This document shows positions 27,116 to 36,163 of a DNA stretch of 64,000 nucleotides, in pieces. The stretch is from Hyphomicrobiaceae bacterium. Lineage in GTDB: Bacteria > Pseudomonadota > Alphaproteobacteria > Rhizobiales > Hyphomicrobiaceae. Location: assembly GCA_022844275.1 (NCBI GenBank), contig JALHMB010000001.1:868001-932000 (forward strand). Reading direction: 5' to 3'. A program made the position numbers and the translations under genes. Position 1 is the first letter of the stretch; every line of letters starts with the position of its first letter. Below the pieces are notes generated by a model. That model was not told where the DNA came from. It did not search any database and worked only from the letters and a program-made list of their open reading frames with translations.

Positions 27116-28228
27116 ATGGTGAAGCGCCTTATAGACCGCAAGCCCACGGACGGTCATGCCGACCCGATACTGGATGCGCCGCGACCCATTGTGGTTCCTG
27201 TCCCACCCGCGACAATCTCTCAGCGGAAATCGGAGCATCTCGACATCGTCCTAAGCGGCCAGGCGTCGGCGTACGCGACGACGACCGGCTTCGAAAAGGT
27301 CCGCTTCGAACACTGCGCCCTGCCTGAGCTCGATCTCGACGGGATTCGACTGTCGACGAGATTTCTGGGGCGTGAGATTGCTGCACCCTTTCTCATTAGT
27401 TCGATGACAGGTGGGCCTGCCGCGGCCGAACGGATTAACGCAACAATTGCAGAAGCGGCAGGCGCAACGAAAATTGCGTTCGCCGTCGGTTCGCAACGAA
27501 TAGCGCTCGAAGGCAAAGGCGACTATGGCTTCAGTCGCGGTCTGCGGGCGCGTGCCGGCCCTGTGCCCATACTGGCCAACTTCGGTGCGGTGCAGCTCAA
27601 GCAGTGGGATGGGCCAGCCATGGCGCTACGCGCGGTCGAGATGATCGACGCCGATGGGCTAATCATCCACCTTAATCCGTTGCAGGAGGCCATCCAAAGT
27701 GGCGGAGATCGAGACTGGTCGCAGCTGCTACGGCGCATCGAGGAACTGGTGCGCGCCGTCTCCATTCCGATCATCGTCAAGGAGGTGGGTGCCGGCATTT
27801 CCGGATCCTTGTCGCTACGTCTTCGGAACGCCGGGATCCGGATAATCGATGTTGCAGGAGCGGGAGGGACAAGCTGGGCGGCAGTCGAAGCGCGGCGCAG
27901 CAGAAACGCCGCGTCTCGTCAGATCGGAGAAGCATTTAGGGATTGGGGCGTGCCGACCGCCGATGCCATTCGCAGCGTGCGTCGCCATTGCCCCGAGGCG
28001 ACGATCATTGCATCAGGTGGTATTCGGGATGGTGTGGATGCCGCGAAGGCCATCCGCCTGGGTGCGGATATCGTTGGCCAGGCTGCCGGTGTCCTGCCGG
28101 CAGCCATGGAAGGGCCGGCACACCTCGCTGAGCACATTGAGATCGTCATACAGCAACTGCGCATCGCTTGCTTTTGCACCGGAAGCGCCGATCTCGAGCA
28201 ACTCAAGACTGCGCCGCTCATTTGCTGA
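27116..28228 (+). CDS. fni: Type 2 (FMN-dependent) isopentenyl-diphosphate delta-isomerase
   Basis: 370 aa. Family motifs are RKSEHLDI near the N-terminus, APFLISSMTGG, AFAVGSQRIAL, and the FMN phosphate loop IIASGGIRDGVDAAKAIRLG. It interconverts IPP and DMAPP. This is the flavin type, not the Nudix-type Idi found in Rhodobacter PGCs. The N-terminus is about 30 residues longer than usual before RKSEHLD; a start inside is possible. Confidence 0.92.
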   Translation: MVKRLIDRKPTDGHADPILDAPRPIVVPVPPATISQRKSEHLDIVLSGQASAYATTTGFEKVRFEHCALPELDLDGIRLSTRFLGREIAAPFLISSMTGGPAAAERINATIAEAAGATKIAFAVGSQRIALEGKGDYGFSRGLRARAGPVPILANFGAVQLKQWDGPAMALRAVEMIDADGLIIHLNPLQEAIQSGGDRDWSQLLRRIEELVRAVSIPIIVKEVGAGISGSLSLRLRNAGIRIIDVAGAGGTSWAAVEARRSRNAASRQIGEAFRDWGVPTADAIRSVRRHCPEATIIASGGIRDGVDAAKAIRLGADIVGQAAGVLPAAMEGPAHLAEHIEIVIQQLRIACFCTGSADLEQLKTAPLIC

Positions 28229-28251
28229 GCACTGCCAAGGAGCGCGTGCAC

Positions 28252-29874
28252 GTGCTGGATCAAGTAGTGCCGAGTCGGGACACCGAGATATCGACGCCGG
28301 TTGGAGGTCAAGGCCGCTCTGAATCCGGCGCTCGTGAAGGCAACGTCCACGTAGGTCGCCGATCGACAGCTGTTGTCATCGGTGGCGGGTTCGGCGGTAT
28401 TGCGGCCGCGCTGAGATTGCGCGCGCTCGGCTATGAAACGACGCTCGTTGAGCGCCTTCCGAGCCTGGGTGGTCGTGCTCAGATCTTTGAGATCGACGGC
28501 TTTAAGCATGATGCCGGACCGACGGTGCTGACCGCACCCTTTCTATTCGATGAGCTGTTCGCACTGTTTGGTAAGCGTACGGCGGACTACATCAAGTTGC
28601 TGCCGCTCAAGCCCTGGTATCGATTCCACTTCAATGACGGTACGTCATTCGACTATGGGGGCAGCTTAGGAGATATTCTGTCCGAGATCGCGCGTATCAG
28701 TCCTCGCGACGTGGCTGGCTACCAAAACTTGATTGAGCATTCACGCTCCGTATTCGATATCGCGTTTCGTGAGCTCTCGCATCAGCCATTCCATCACTTG
28801 CGCAAGATGCTCGACCAGATCCCGCTTTTGCTGCGCCTTCGCGCCGATAGAACGGTCTGGTCGCTGGTAAGCAAACACATAGCGCATCCGAACCTGAGAC
28901 AGGCACTGTCTATCCAACCACTTCTTATAGGCGGCAATCCTTTTGAGACGACCAGCATCTATAGCCTCATCCACTACCTCGAGCAGCAGTGGGGGGTCTT
29001 CTACGCCGTCGGCGGCACTGGAGCCGTTGTCACAGCTCTGACACGCCTCATGCAGGAACAGCGCATTACGATGCGCCTCGGCGCAACGGTCAAGCAACTG
29101 GTGATCGAAGGGCGTACGGCACGAGGTGTCGAGTTGGAGAACGGGGAGCGCATCATGAGCGACATTGTCGTATCCGATGCCGATCCGATGCATCTCTATC
29201 GCCACATGATCGACGAGCGGAACTTGACGATCCCCACTCGCGTCAAGCTTCGATCAAGTCTGTCCATGGGCCTTTTCGTACTCTACTTCGGCACGCGCCG
29301 GCAGTACCCGGATATTGCCCGCCACACGATATGGCTGGCCGCACGGTATCGGGAACTTCTCGCCGACATCTTCCATGGGCGCGACCTTCCCCGCGACTTC
29401 TCTTTGTACATTCATCGCCCGACAGCGACAGACCAAAGCTTTGCGCCTGAAGGCTGCGACAGCTTCTACGTGCTCTGTCCCGTGCCCAATACGGCCTCGA
29501 ATATCGATTGGGCATCTGCTACGTCGAAATTGCGATCTCGCATCATCGCGGCACTCGAGCGAACCATCATGCCGGGCCTTTCCAGCGGGATCACGGCCGA
29601 GCGCACAATGAACCCCAACGATTTCCAGAACGACTACCTCAGTCACTGCGGCGCAGGATTTTCGGTCGCGCCGCGCTTCACGCAGTCGGCGTGGTTCCGG
29701 TTCCACAATCGATCTGAGAGCGTGAAGAACCTATTCCTCGTCGGCGCCGGAACGCATCCAGGCGCGGGAATTCCGGGCGTACTCTGTTCCGCAAAGGTAG
29801 TGGAAGAGCTGGTCCGCGAGCAAATGGTAGATGCTTTGCCAGCCGCCGCCAATCTCGCGAGCGCATCACGGTAG
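28252..29874 (+). CDS. crtI: Phytoene desaturase
   Basis: About 540 aa FAD enzyme that introduces double bonds into phytoene. The dinucleotide fold is VVIGGGFGGIAAALRLRALG, and the C-terminal CrtI signature is LFLVGAGTHPGAGIPGVLCS. The number of desaturations cannot be read from sequence. No ATG start fits. GTG 28252 has AAGGAG 9 bp upstream and GTG 28246 is an alternative, so the first ~40 residues are uncertain and unlike the family. Last gene of the bchF-crtI run. Its stop overlaps the 3' end of crtB on the other strand by 9 bp. Confidence 0.93.
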   Translation: MLDQVVPSRDTEISTPVGGQGRSESGAREGNVHVGRRSTAVVIGGGFGGIAAALRLRALGYETTLVERLPSLGGRAQIFEIDGFKHDAGPTVLTAPFLFDELFALFGKRTADYIKLLPLKPWYRFHFNDGTSFDYGGSLGDILSEIARISPRDVAGYQNLIEHSRSVFDIAFRELSHQPFHHLRKMLDQIPLLLRLRADRTVWSLVSKHIAHPNLRQALSIQPLLIGGNPFETTSIYSLIHYLEQQWGVFYAVGGTGAVVTALTRLMQEQRITMRLGATVKQLVIEGRTARGVELENGERIMSDIVVSDADPMHLYRHMIDERNLTIPTRVKLRSSLSMGLFVLYFGTRRQYPDIARHTIWLAARYRELLADIFHGRDLPRDFSLYIHRPTATDQSFAPEGCDSFYVLCPVPNTASNIDWASATSKLRSRIIAALERTIMPGLSSGITAERTMNPNDFQNDYLSHCGAGFSVAPRFTQSAWFRFHNRSESVKNLFLVGAGTHPGAGIPGVLCSAKVVEELVREQMVDALPAAANLASASR

Positions 29875-30843
29875 ACGCCTTCGCTCCGAAGTGGCCAAGC
29901 GTGAACCTGCGTCGAGGATGCTTGGCGTCCACAAACCATCTCGAGCTACGGACGACCGTTCACTTTGCATGAGCCGAGCGGAGACCACGTCTATCGCGGC
30001 AATACCGATCGAAATGATCTTCCGGCTCCTGCCGGTTTCTATGCGCTTGTCCCAAGCAGCCGCTCCCCGTGCGGCGAGTTTCACCCCGATGCAGCGATAG
30101 ATGCGGAGCGCTGAAGCAATGGCCCATGACGAGCGCAGGGGAAGCTTGCGGATTCCGACGACGGCCGACCGATAGTAGACATCGCTCAAGCACAGCACGC
30201 GGCGGGCGACCTTGAATACGCATGGCCTGACCTCAGCATGAGCAACGTGGGCCGGATGGACACCCACCTCGCGTAGCCAGTCCGCCGGCAGATACGTCCG
30301 TCCCCTCCGTGCATCGCTAACGACATCACGCGCGATGTTGGTCAACTGGAATGCTATACCGAGATCGCAGGCACGTTGCAGCGTGGCGCTATCCCGTACG
30401 TCGAGGATCATGGCCATCATCACGCCGACTGAACCAGCAACGTGATACGAATAGGTGAGTGTATCGTCGATGGTTTGGAACGGTCGCCCTTCCACGTCGA
30501 TCGCCATACCCTCCAGCAGGTCGAGTGGATACTGAGGCGGAATTGAATGCTTCTCCAAGACCTCTTGCAGTGCGACAAAGCTCGGCGCATCCGCGCACCC
30601 CGCGATAGCATTCATAGTCTCGACACGAATGCGGGCGAGGCGGCTTGCGGCTTGATGCTGGTCAAAAGGCCCCTCACCGAACCCCAGCACCTCGCCGTCA
30701 ATCTGATCATCGCAGTGTCGGCACCATGCATACAGTCGATGTACGCTTGCGCGCTTGTCAGCGGGGAACAGACGCGCGGCCGACGCGAAACTCTTGGAAC
30801 CTTGTTCTATGATGCCGGAAGTACTGCTGGACGTTGCGAGCAT
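29866..30843 (-). CDS. crtB: Phytoene synthase
   Basis: 325 aa, squalene/phytoene synthase family, condensing two GGPP. The Asp motifs are CDDQIDGE and NIARDVVSDARRGRTYLP, with FASAARLFPADKRASVHRLY near the N-terminus. ATG 30843 has ACGGAGG 6 bp upstream, so the longer open frame to 30954 is not needed. Last gene of the bchG-to-crtB operon. Confidence 0.93.
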   Translation of the reverse strand: MLATSSSTSGIIEQGSKSFASAARLFPADKRASVHRLYAWCRHCDDQIDGEVLGFGEGPFDQHQAASRLARIRVETMNAIAGCADAPSFVALQEVLEKHSIPPQYPLDLLEGMAIDVEGRPFQTIDDTLTYSYHVAGSVGVMMAMILDVRDSATLQRACDLGIAFQLTNIARDVVSDARRGRTYLPADWLREVGVHPAHVAHAEVRPCVFKVARRVLCLSDVYYRSAVVGIRKLPLRSSWAIASALRIYRCIGVKLAARGAAAWDKRIETGRSRKIISIGIAAIDVVSARLMQSERSSVARDGLWTPSILDAGSRLATSERRRLP

Positions 30844-30892
30844 CACCGGCCTCCGTCGCAACGTCTGTCGCGGCGAGGAGCTATGGCGATGT

Positions 30893-31183
30893 TTAGGATC
30901 GCAGACGCGACCAGAGATCGACAACATGGGCCAGAAGAGACGCCCCGAGGGCAAACGCTATCCACTGCCAGGCCGCGCCGACGAGTGCGAGCCTCAATGC
31001 GACCACCAAGCAACCACCTGCAGCGAGATTGGCGATAAGAGTTCGAAATTGCTCCGCTCCACCGCGATACGTGAGGTATGCGTAAAGAAGCACGGCCTCG
31101 GCGATCATGACGGTCAGCGCGATGTCGGCTATGCGCCCGCTTATGAACAGGGCTTCCACGTCCCAACTCCCGTGTTGGCGCAT
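30893..31183 (-). CDS. Small membrane protein between tspO and crtB
   Basis: 96 aa with about three hydrophobic helices (IADIALTVMIAEAVLLYAYL, then LIANLAAGGCLVVALRLALV, then IAFALGASLLAHVVDL). It begins 9 bp after the tspO stop and ends 49 bp before crtB, all in one direction, so it belongs to the same transcript. I do not recognise a characterised family. Role unknown. Confidence 0.75.
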   Translation of the reverse strand: MRQHGSWDVEALFISGRIADIALTVMIAEAVLLYAYLTYRGGAEQFRTLIANLAAGGCLVVALRLALVGAAWQWIAFALGASLLAHVVDLWSRLRS

Positions 31184-31192
31184 GGCCCGCGC

Positions 31193-31678
31193 TTAGGACC
31201 TGGGGTTCAAGCGCACAATCGCAAAGTTCAAAATGCTCGCGAAGGACACCCATAGGAGATAGGGGACCAAAAACCACGCGCCCAACTCGGAATAATCGCG
31301 GATAAAATAGATGAGCGCGACGATGGATAGCCACAAGAGCGATACCTCGGCGAGCGCCCAATCCGGCCGTCGCAGGGCGAAAAACAGCACGCTCCAAAGT
31401 GCATTCAGCGCGCCGTTCAAAACAAAGAGCAGCACAACGTACTGCCGTGCACCGCCAGCGGGCACATCCCACCATGACTTCACCGCCGATGCTGCGATCA
31501 ATGCAAAAATAATCGTCCAGGCTGGAGCGAACAGCCAATCGGGCGGTTGCCACGACGGCTTCGCGAGACGCTGATACCAAGGCCCCGTATCGGTTGCGAG
31601 CGCGCCGACAACAGCGACCGCCGTAGCCGCCGCAGCAGCGACTGCAATAGGAATGAGCGTTGTCTGCGTCCACGACAT
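31193..31678 (-). CDS. tspO: TspO/MBR family tryptophan-rich sensory protein
   Basis: 161 aa, five membrane helices. The TspO motif is SWQPPDWLFAPAWT; NALWSVLFF and GAWFLVPYLLWVSFASILN also match. TspO binds porphyrins and in Rhodobacter modulates PGC expression in response to oxygen. Start and bchP stop share bases (TAATG). Confidence 0.93.
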   Translation of the reverse strand: MSWTQTTLIPIAVAAAAATAVAVVGALATDTGPWYQRLAKPSWQPPDWLFAPAWTIIFALIAASAVKSWWDVPAGGARQYVVLLFVLNGALNALWSVLFFALRRPDWALAEVSLLWLSIVALIYFIRDYSELGAWFLVPYLLWVSFASILNFAIVRLNPRS

Positions 31679-32913
31679 TATGCCTTCGCCAAACCGATCA
31701 GGTGCGCGAGGTCTTTGAAGAAGATTCGCACGTGTGTCAGCGGCCGCCCTCGGACGAGCCGTTTGTGCATATAGGCCTCGAAGGTCAGCCGTTGCACATC
31801 CCGATCCCTACAGATGCCCACGAAACGCTCCCGCCGACGGTCGGTCATGTACCAAAAGTATTGCATGACACCGAGTATCCAGAAAATCCGACCATGCAGC
31901 CGCATGAACGCTCTCCGCGCGCCGGCCAGGGCCCGCGCATCTCCGGTGCGCAGAAACGCGGACACAGCACCGGCAGCCAAGCGCCCGCTCAGCATAGCGT
32001 AATAGATACCCTCCCCGGATGCTGGAGCGACGGTCCCAGCTGCATCGCCGGCCAACACGACATTCCGACCGTTGTCCCATCGTCGCAAAGGCCTCAGCGG
32101 AATGGGCGCAGCCTCCCGCCGCACAGTTTCGACATGTTCCAGCCCATGCTCGCGCCGAATGTCTGCCACCGCAGAGCGGAGAGAAAACCCTTTGCGTGCG
32201 CTCCCGGTTCCTACGCTGACGCTGCCACCGTGCGGAAAGATCCAGCAATAGAAATCCGGAGACGTCGCGCCATTGTAGATCACATCACAGCGCTCGCCGT
32301 CGAAGGTTGGCGTCATCGGATTAGTCGCCGCGGCTGTGCTCGTCGGTGCCCTTACGATCTCGTGATATGCGAAGACGTACTTGGACCTTGCTGCGCCCTG
32401 GATGCACTGGCGGGCAACCCTGGACAAAGCACCGTCGGCGCCGATCACAGCGCGCCCGCGAATCTCCAACGGACCATTTGCACTTTCAGAAGCGTCGCCA
32501 GCATCAGGCTTCTCATTGAAGAGGACGGTCGCCGTACCATCGTTCTCCTGTCGCAATGAAAGGAATGTACCCTTCACACGGTGAGCGCCGGCACACACTG
32601 CTCTTTCACGCAACCATTCGTCAAAGACCTCGCGGTCTACCATGCCGACGTAGCCCCCCTCGATGGGAATGTCGACGTGCACGCGGGCTGGAGACACCAT
32701 CCGTGCCGAAGTAATGCGAGCGACCAACTGTTGCTGCGGTACCGCGAACTGCTCGACCAGCTTGGGAGGAATAGCGCCGCCGCAAGGTTTGATTCGCCCG
32801 CCGCGATCGATCATCGCAACGCGCAATCCTTTTGCCGCAAGATCCGTAGCGGCAGTCGCTCCTGCCGGCCCCCCTCCGACAACAATGGCGTCATAGAGCA
32901 CCGTATCAGTCAT
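31678..32913 (-). CDS. bchP: Geranylgeranyl diphosphate/bacteriochlorophyll reductase
   Basis: 411 aa FAD-dependent reductase converting the geranylgeranyl group to phytyl. FAD motif VVGGGPAGATAATDLAAKGL, then DRGGRIKPCGGAIPPKL, and GDAAGTVAPASGEGIYYAM. ATG 32913 overlaps the upstream transporter's stop by 8 bp and has GGAG upstream. Confidence 0.95.
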   Translation of the reverse strand: MTDTVLYDAIVVGGGPAGATAATDLAAKGLRVAMIDRGGRIKPCGGAIPPKLVEQFAVPQQQLVARITSARMVSPARVHVDIPIEGGYVGMVDREVFDEWLRERAVCAGAHRVKGTFLSLRQENDGTATVLFNEKPDAGDASESANGPLEIRGRAVIGADGALSRVARQCIQGAARSKYVFAYHEIVRAPTSTAAATNPMTPTFDGERCDVIYNGATSPDFYCWIFPHGGSVSVGTGSARKGFSLRSAVADIRREHGLEHVETVRREAAPIPLRPLRRWDNGRNVVLAGDAAGTVAPASGEGIYYAMLSGRLAAGAVSAFLRTGDARALAGARRAFMRLHGRIFWILGVMQYFWYMTDRRRERFVGICRDRDVQRLTFEAYMHKRLVRGRPLTHVRIFFKDLAHLIGLAKA

Positions 32914-34285
32914 CAATGGCACTCCGCTTCAGTGAACCCGTCGCGAGTGGCGCGCCAATCGACCAGGCGAGGCGCGGCAACCCGGCCTCTACCCACGCGT
33001 TTCTCGCATCGAGCCGGTATGCAATCGATGCGGCCAGCAAAAACAGTCCCCCCTCTATTGCGAAGACGATCGCATACGCGCTGGAATCGTTCGCAATAGT
33101 CAGTCGTGCTACATCGATCGCGACCGTGCCGATGAATCCACCCAATCCGAATGCGATGCCCTGCGCCGCACCCCACACGCCCATTCGGATGCCTTCACGA
33201 CCTTTTTGACCTTCACCTGCCATGCTCATCATGGTGCTGATCGCGGCGATCGCGAACGCGCCGTTCGCGACGCCCAGCGCGAAAACGCAAGGCCGCAATA
33301 TGGCGGCCCATTCCGCGAGAGCCGCCGCTACGATGCCCGCTAGGGCTAAAGCAGATGCGATACAGCCGGTGACCATCCATAGGCGCAGCGAACCGAGCAG
33401 TCGGCCGCCAACCAGCGTGCCACATACCCCCACGAGAACCATACCGATGAACACGCCGCCATGATGCAGTCCTGACAGAGATGTCGTCTGCCCGGGCGTA
33501 TAATTGAAGACGATACCCGCGAACGGCTCGAGAATAAGATCCTGCATGCTGTAGGCCAGCATCGACATGAAAATGAAGATCGTGAACAGGCGCGCTTTTT
33601 GATCTGCCCAAGTGCTATGAAGCGCCTTGCCAAAGGCTCGCTCGCGGGTGGAGTCCTTGATGTCAGCGGCAATATCCGACGCATTGGCTCTCTCGAGATT
33701 GCGGAGCGCCAGCACGGTCATCAGGAAGGCGGTCAAGCCGACAACACTCGAGACGATGACCAGCCGGCCAAGCGAGAAAGGATCGAGGAGCTGCCCCACA
33801 ATTGTCGCCGTGACGGCAAATCCCGCAATCATCATCAGCCACACGATAGTCGCCGCTGCCGGACGTCGCGACGGCGGCGTCAGCTTTGCCAAGAGTACGA
33901 GCAGCGTTGTACCAGCGGCACTGACACCGCCACCAATTGCGGCAAATGCCAGCACTGCAACAGCCAATCCCGCGTAGAAGCTGACGGCCATTAATGCCGT
34001 CGCGGCTGCGGCCGCGACTCCGCCAAGCGCTAGCACGGCCATCCCACCGATGATCCAGGGCGTACGGCGGCGCGTGATGTCGGAGCCATGCCCGACGCGT
34101 GGCCGGAGGATCTGCAGCGCGTAGTGAAGAGCAACGAGCGCACCGGGGAGCATCGCCGGCAGGGCGAGCTCGACAACCATGACGCGATTTATTGTCGATG
34201 TGGTCAGAACCACGATGGCGCCGAGCGAGGTTTGCACCAGACCCAATCGAACGACGCCGAGCCAGCCAAATTGCACCGTCTTCAT
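32906..34285 (-). CDS. BCD/PucC-family transporter-like protein between bchG and bchP
   Basis: 459 aa, about 12 hydrophobic helices, paralogue of lhaA at 18250-19683. It shares STINRVMVVELALPAMLPG and YSMQDLILEPFAGIVF. The bchG-orf-bchP position is that of orf428/bch2 in other PGCs, thought to aid pigment or light-harvesting assembly. ATG 34285 has GAGGAAG upstream; the open frame further upstream lies inside bchG and is a shadow. Confidence 0.9.
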   Translation of the reverse strand: MKTVQFGWLGVVRLGLVQTSLGAIVVLTTSTINRVMVVELALPAMLPGALVALHYALQILRPRVGHGSDITRRRTPWIIGGMAVLALGGVAAAAATALMAVSFYAGLAVAVLAFAAIGGGVSAAGTTLLVLLAKLTPPSRRPAAATIVWLMMIAGFAVTATIVGQLLDPFSLGRLVIVSSVVGLTAFLMTVLALRNLERANASDIAADIKDSTRERAFGKALHSTWADQKARLFTIFIFMSMLAYSMQDLILEPFAGIVFNYTPGQTTSLSGLHHGGVFIGMVLVGVCGTLVGGRLLGSLRLWMVTGCIASALALAGIVAAALAEWAAILRPCVFALGVANGAFAIAAISTMMSMAGEGQKGREGIRMGVWGAAQGIAFGLGGFIGTVAIDVARLTIANDSSAYAIVFAIEGGLFLLAASIAYRLDARNAWVEAGLPRLAWSIGAPLATGSLKRSAIDD

Positions 34286-34302
34286 TGGGCAGACTTCCTC
34301 AT

Positions 34303-35184
34303 TCAGCTGATCGCGATTGCGCTGACCATCATCCCCGATACAAAGAAGGTGACTCCGATGGCGCTGTACCAGGTCGCATATCGAAGCGGATCCTTGAGCA
34401 GCCGCCGCATGCAGGCACACTGTGAGATCACCAGAGCGACAACGAGGCCGGCATAGACCGGTTTCGCCTGAGTAAGCAGGAGAGCGATCACGCCGATCTG
34501 TGGCGCGAGCATGAACCAGCACGCTGTGACAGCGGCGCGATAGCACCCCTGTTGAACCGGCAACGACCGTATGCCGGAGCGCTTGTCCCCTTCGATGGAC
34601 TTGAAGTCGTTGAGCGTCATGATTCCATGAGCGCCAACGCTATAGAGGAGGGCCAGAAGCAAAATTGGCCAGTCGGGCAAACGGCCAAGCATGAGCGCCG
34701 CACCAGTTACCCACGCCAGGCCCTCATAACTCAAGCCGCACGCCGCATTGCCCCACCAGCCGTTTTGCTTCAGTCGGAGCGGTGGCGCGCTATAGGCGTA
34801 CGCAAGCGCAAGTCCGATGACCGTGGCGACTAGAGCAACGGGCCCCAACAGTGACGCTACGCCGAGCGACAGCAGCGACCACAGCCATGCGATGGCTACG
34901 GCACTCCTCCCTGGGAGGCGTCCCGAGGGTATCGGCCGATACGGCTCGTTGATTGCGTCGACGTGACGGTCGAACCAGTCATTGATTGCTTGGCTGGCGG
35001 CACAAACAAGGGGACCGGCAAGGACAATTCCCAGAACGATCTTCCACTCGTTGCCGGCAACAGGGACGCCTGCGGAGACAACACCGCAAGCCAAGGCCCA
35101 CATCGGCGGAAACCACGTAATGGGTTTCAACAGCTCTACAGCAGCGATCAACTGGACGCGGGGCTTCCCGGCAGAGGTCAGCAT
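34303..35184 (-). CDS. bchG: Bacteriochlorophyll synthase
   Basis: 293 aa UbiA-family prenyltransferase attaching geranylgeranyl to bacteriochlorophyllide. First Asp motif NDWFDRHVDAINEPYRPIPS, second NDFKSIEGDKRSGIRSLP; seven to nine helices. ATG 35184 is used; TTG 35202 is possible but lies inside a candidate PpsR box. First gene of the bchG-pucC-like-bchP-tspO-orf-crtB operon. Confidence 0.95.
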   Translation of the reverse strand: MLTSAGKPRVQLIAAVELLKPITWFPPMWALACGVVSAGVPVAGNEWKIVLGIVLAGPLVCAASQAINDWFDRHVDAINEPYRPIPSGRLPGRSAVAIAWLWSLLSLGVASLLGPVALVATVIGLALAYAYSAPPLRLKQNGWWGNAACGLSYEGLAWVTGAALMLGRLPDWPILLLALLYSVGAHGIMTLNDFKSIEGDKRSGIRSLPVQQGCYRAAVTACWFMLAPQIGVIALLLTQAKPVYAGLVVALVISQCACMRRLLKDPLRYATWYSAIGVTFFVSGMMVSAIAIS

Positions 35185-35196
35185 CCAGCAAGTTTT

Positions 35197-35231
35197 CGTC
35201 AACTCGACTTTACAGTCAACTAGAATTTACA
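35197..35231 (-). promoter_or_regulatory. Tandem degenerate PpsR-like boxes before bchG
   Basis: Read on the minus strand: TGTAAATTCTAGTTGACT (35231-35214) directly followed by TGTAAAGTCGAGTTGACG (35214-35197), sharing one base, repeat period 17 bp. Each is TGT-N12-AC plus one mismatched final base. The same TGTAAA-N6-TTGAC pattern occurs before bchF. The proximal box ends 12 bp before the bchG ATG. Confidence 0.45.
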
Positions 35232-35565
35232 TAGCTCAGTGTGGGGACAACCTGACTGGCCGTTGCCAAGGGTTCCTGAGCACCCCCCCCGGGCGCATCG
35301 ACTTCGGGACATCCGCCTCGATCCGCCAAGCTGCTTAAGGGCATCGCGCAGAGCCTCACAAACGCAACGAGTTGCGTGCCGCCCTGGAACCAGGATCCAA
35401 CGCGGGAACAAAACGATTGAAATGGTCGTTGAATCTCCGAAGTGCCGAAGTTCGAAGAGTCTCGCAAGGCTTGGTGCTCAGCCACTGCACACAGATCTTC
35501 TTAGCATTATTGCCGAGACGCTATCCAACACCGGCAACCACACACAGCAATTGGAGAAAATTACA
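35232..35565. other. Intergenic region between bchG and the small-peptide gene
   Basis: No convincing gene. It holds a C8-G3 run near 35283-35293 and a short inverted repeat ACGCAAC-GA-GTTGCGT at 35362-35377, which might be an operator or a weak hairpin. Divergent promoters for bchG and the small-peptide operon should lie here. Confidence 0.5.
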
Positions 35566-35655
35566 ATGGAGCAGTATCTCGGGCTCATCTTTTTCCTTTG
35601 GATCGTTGGGGCGTCGGCAGCCGTGGCTGTCCTGGTGCCGGCCCAGAGTCGTTAG
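35566..35655 (+). CDS. 29-residue single-helix membrane peptide beside bchG
   Basis: Too short for most gene finders. ATG 35566 follows TTGGAGAAAATTACA, a good Shine-Dalgarno (GGAG) with 9-bp spacing. The peptide starts MEQYLGLIFFLWIVGASAA, has one hydrophobic helix and ends VPAQSR. The next gene starts 10 bp after the stop. Size and topology resemble small subunits of membrane complexes, including minor RC-LH1 polypeptides, but I see no diagnostic motif. Function unknown. Confidence 0.6.
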   Translation: MEQYLGLIFFLWIVGASAAVAVLVPAQSR

Positions 35656-35665
35656 GGGAATAGCC

Positions 35666-36160
35666 ATGCGTATGATCGTGATTTTTTCAATTGCAGCTAT
35701 CGGCATCGTTGGTCCGGCTGCTGCGCAGGCGCCGCGTGACTGCGGCTCTTTGTGGAAAGAAGCCGACGTTGATAGCGACGGGACCGTTACGCAAAAGGAA
35801 GATGTCCATGGCTATTCTGATGCCTTGCGCATCGCGCGGTTCCAGACGGTGAAACCTGGTGTGATCAGTCGCGATGAGTTCATGCTCTATTGCGAAGGTT
35901 CACTCGAGCGTTCGAGTGCGGGCGCGCGCCAGCATAAGGGTGAAGCCGGTCCCATCGATCGCGGGAAAGGCGACTTGACGCCCGGCCTCATCCCTTTTCC
36001 CAAGTATGAAGCGCGGCGGCGGTTGGAAGCGTCGGGTTACCGCGAACTGGCCGAACTTGAATTGGACAATACCGGAATCTGGCGGACGACTGCTGTCGTC
36101 GGAGGCAAACGCGTTGCCGTCGCCGTCGATGTTCAAGGCGAGATACTATCAGGGGGCTAG
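35666..36160 (+). CDS. Exported EF-hand protein with PepSY-like C-terminal domain
   Basis: 164 aa. Signal peptide MRMIVIFSIAAIGIVGPAAA with likely cleavage after AQA. A canonical EF-hand loop, DVDSDGTVTQKE (34-45), has Asp at 1, 3, 5 and Glu at 12. A second, weaker loop (VISRDEF) follows. The C-terminal ~50 residues (ARRRLEASGYRELAELEL) look like a PepSY domain. Probably a periplasmic Ca2+-binding protein. It is cotranscribed with the preceding 29-residue peptide and divergent from bchG. A link to photosynthesis is only positional. Confidence 0.8.
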   Translation: MRMIVIFSIAAIGIVGPAAAQAPRDCGSLWKEADVDSDGTVTQKEDVHGYSDALRIARFQTVKPGVISRDEFMLYCEGSLERSSAGARQHKGEAGPIDRGKGDLTPGLIPFPKYEARRRLEASGYRELAELELDNTGIWRTTAVVGGKRVAVAVDVQGEILSGG

Positions 36161-36163
36161 CAT

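Noticed and set aside
34286-34546. N-terminal extension of the PucC-like protein
   Set aside because: It lies inside bchG in another frame; ATG 34285 with GAGGAAG is the family start.
35239-35565. Longer frame leading into the 29-residue peptide
   Set aside because: No conserved features, proline- and arginine-rich noise. The internal ATG 35566 has a good ribosome site.
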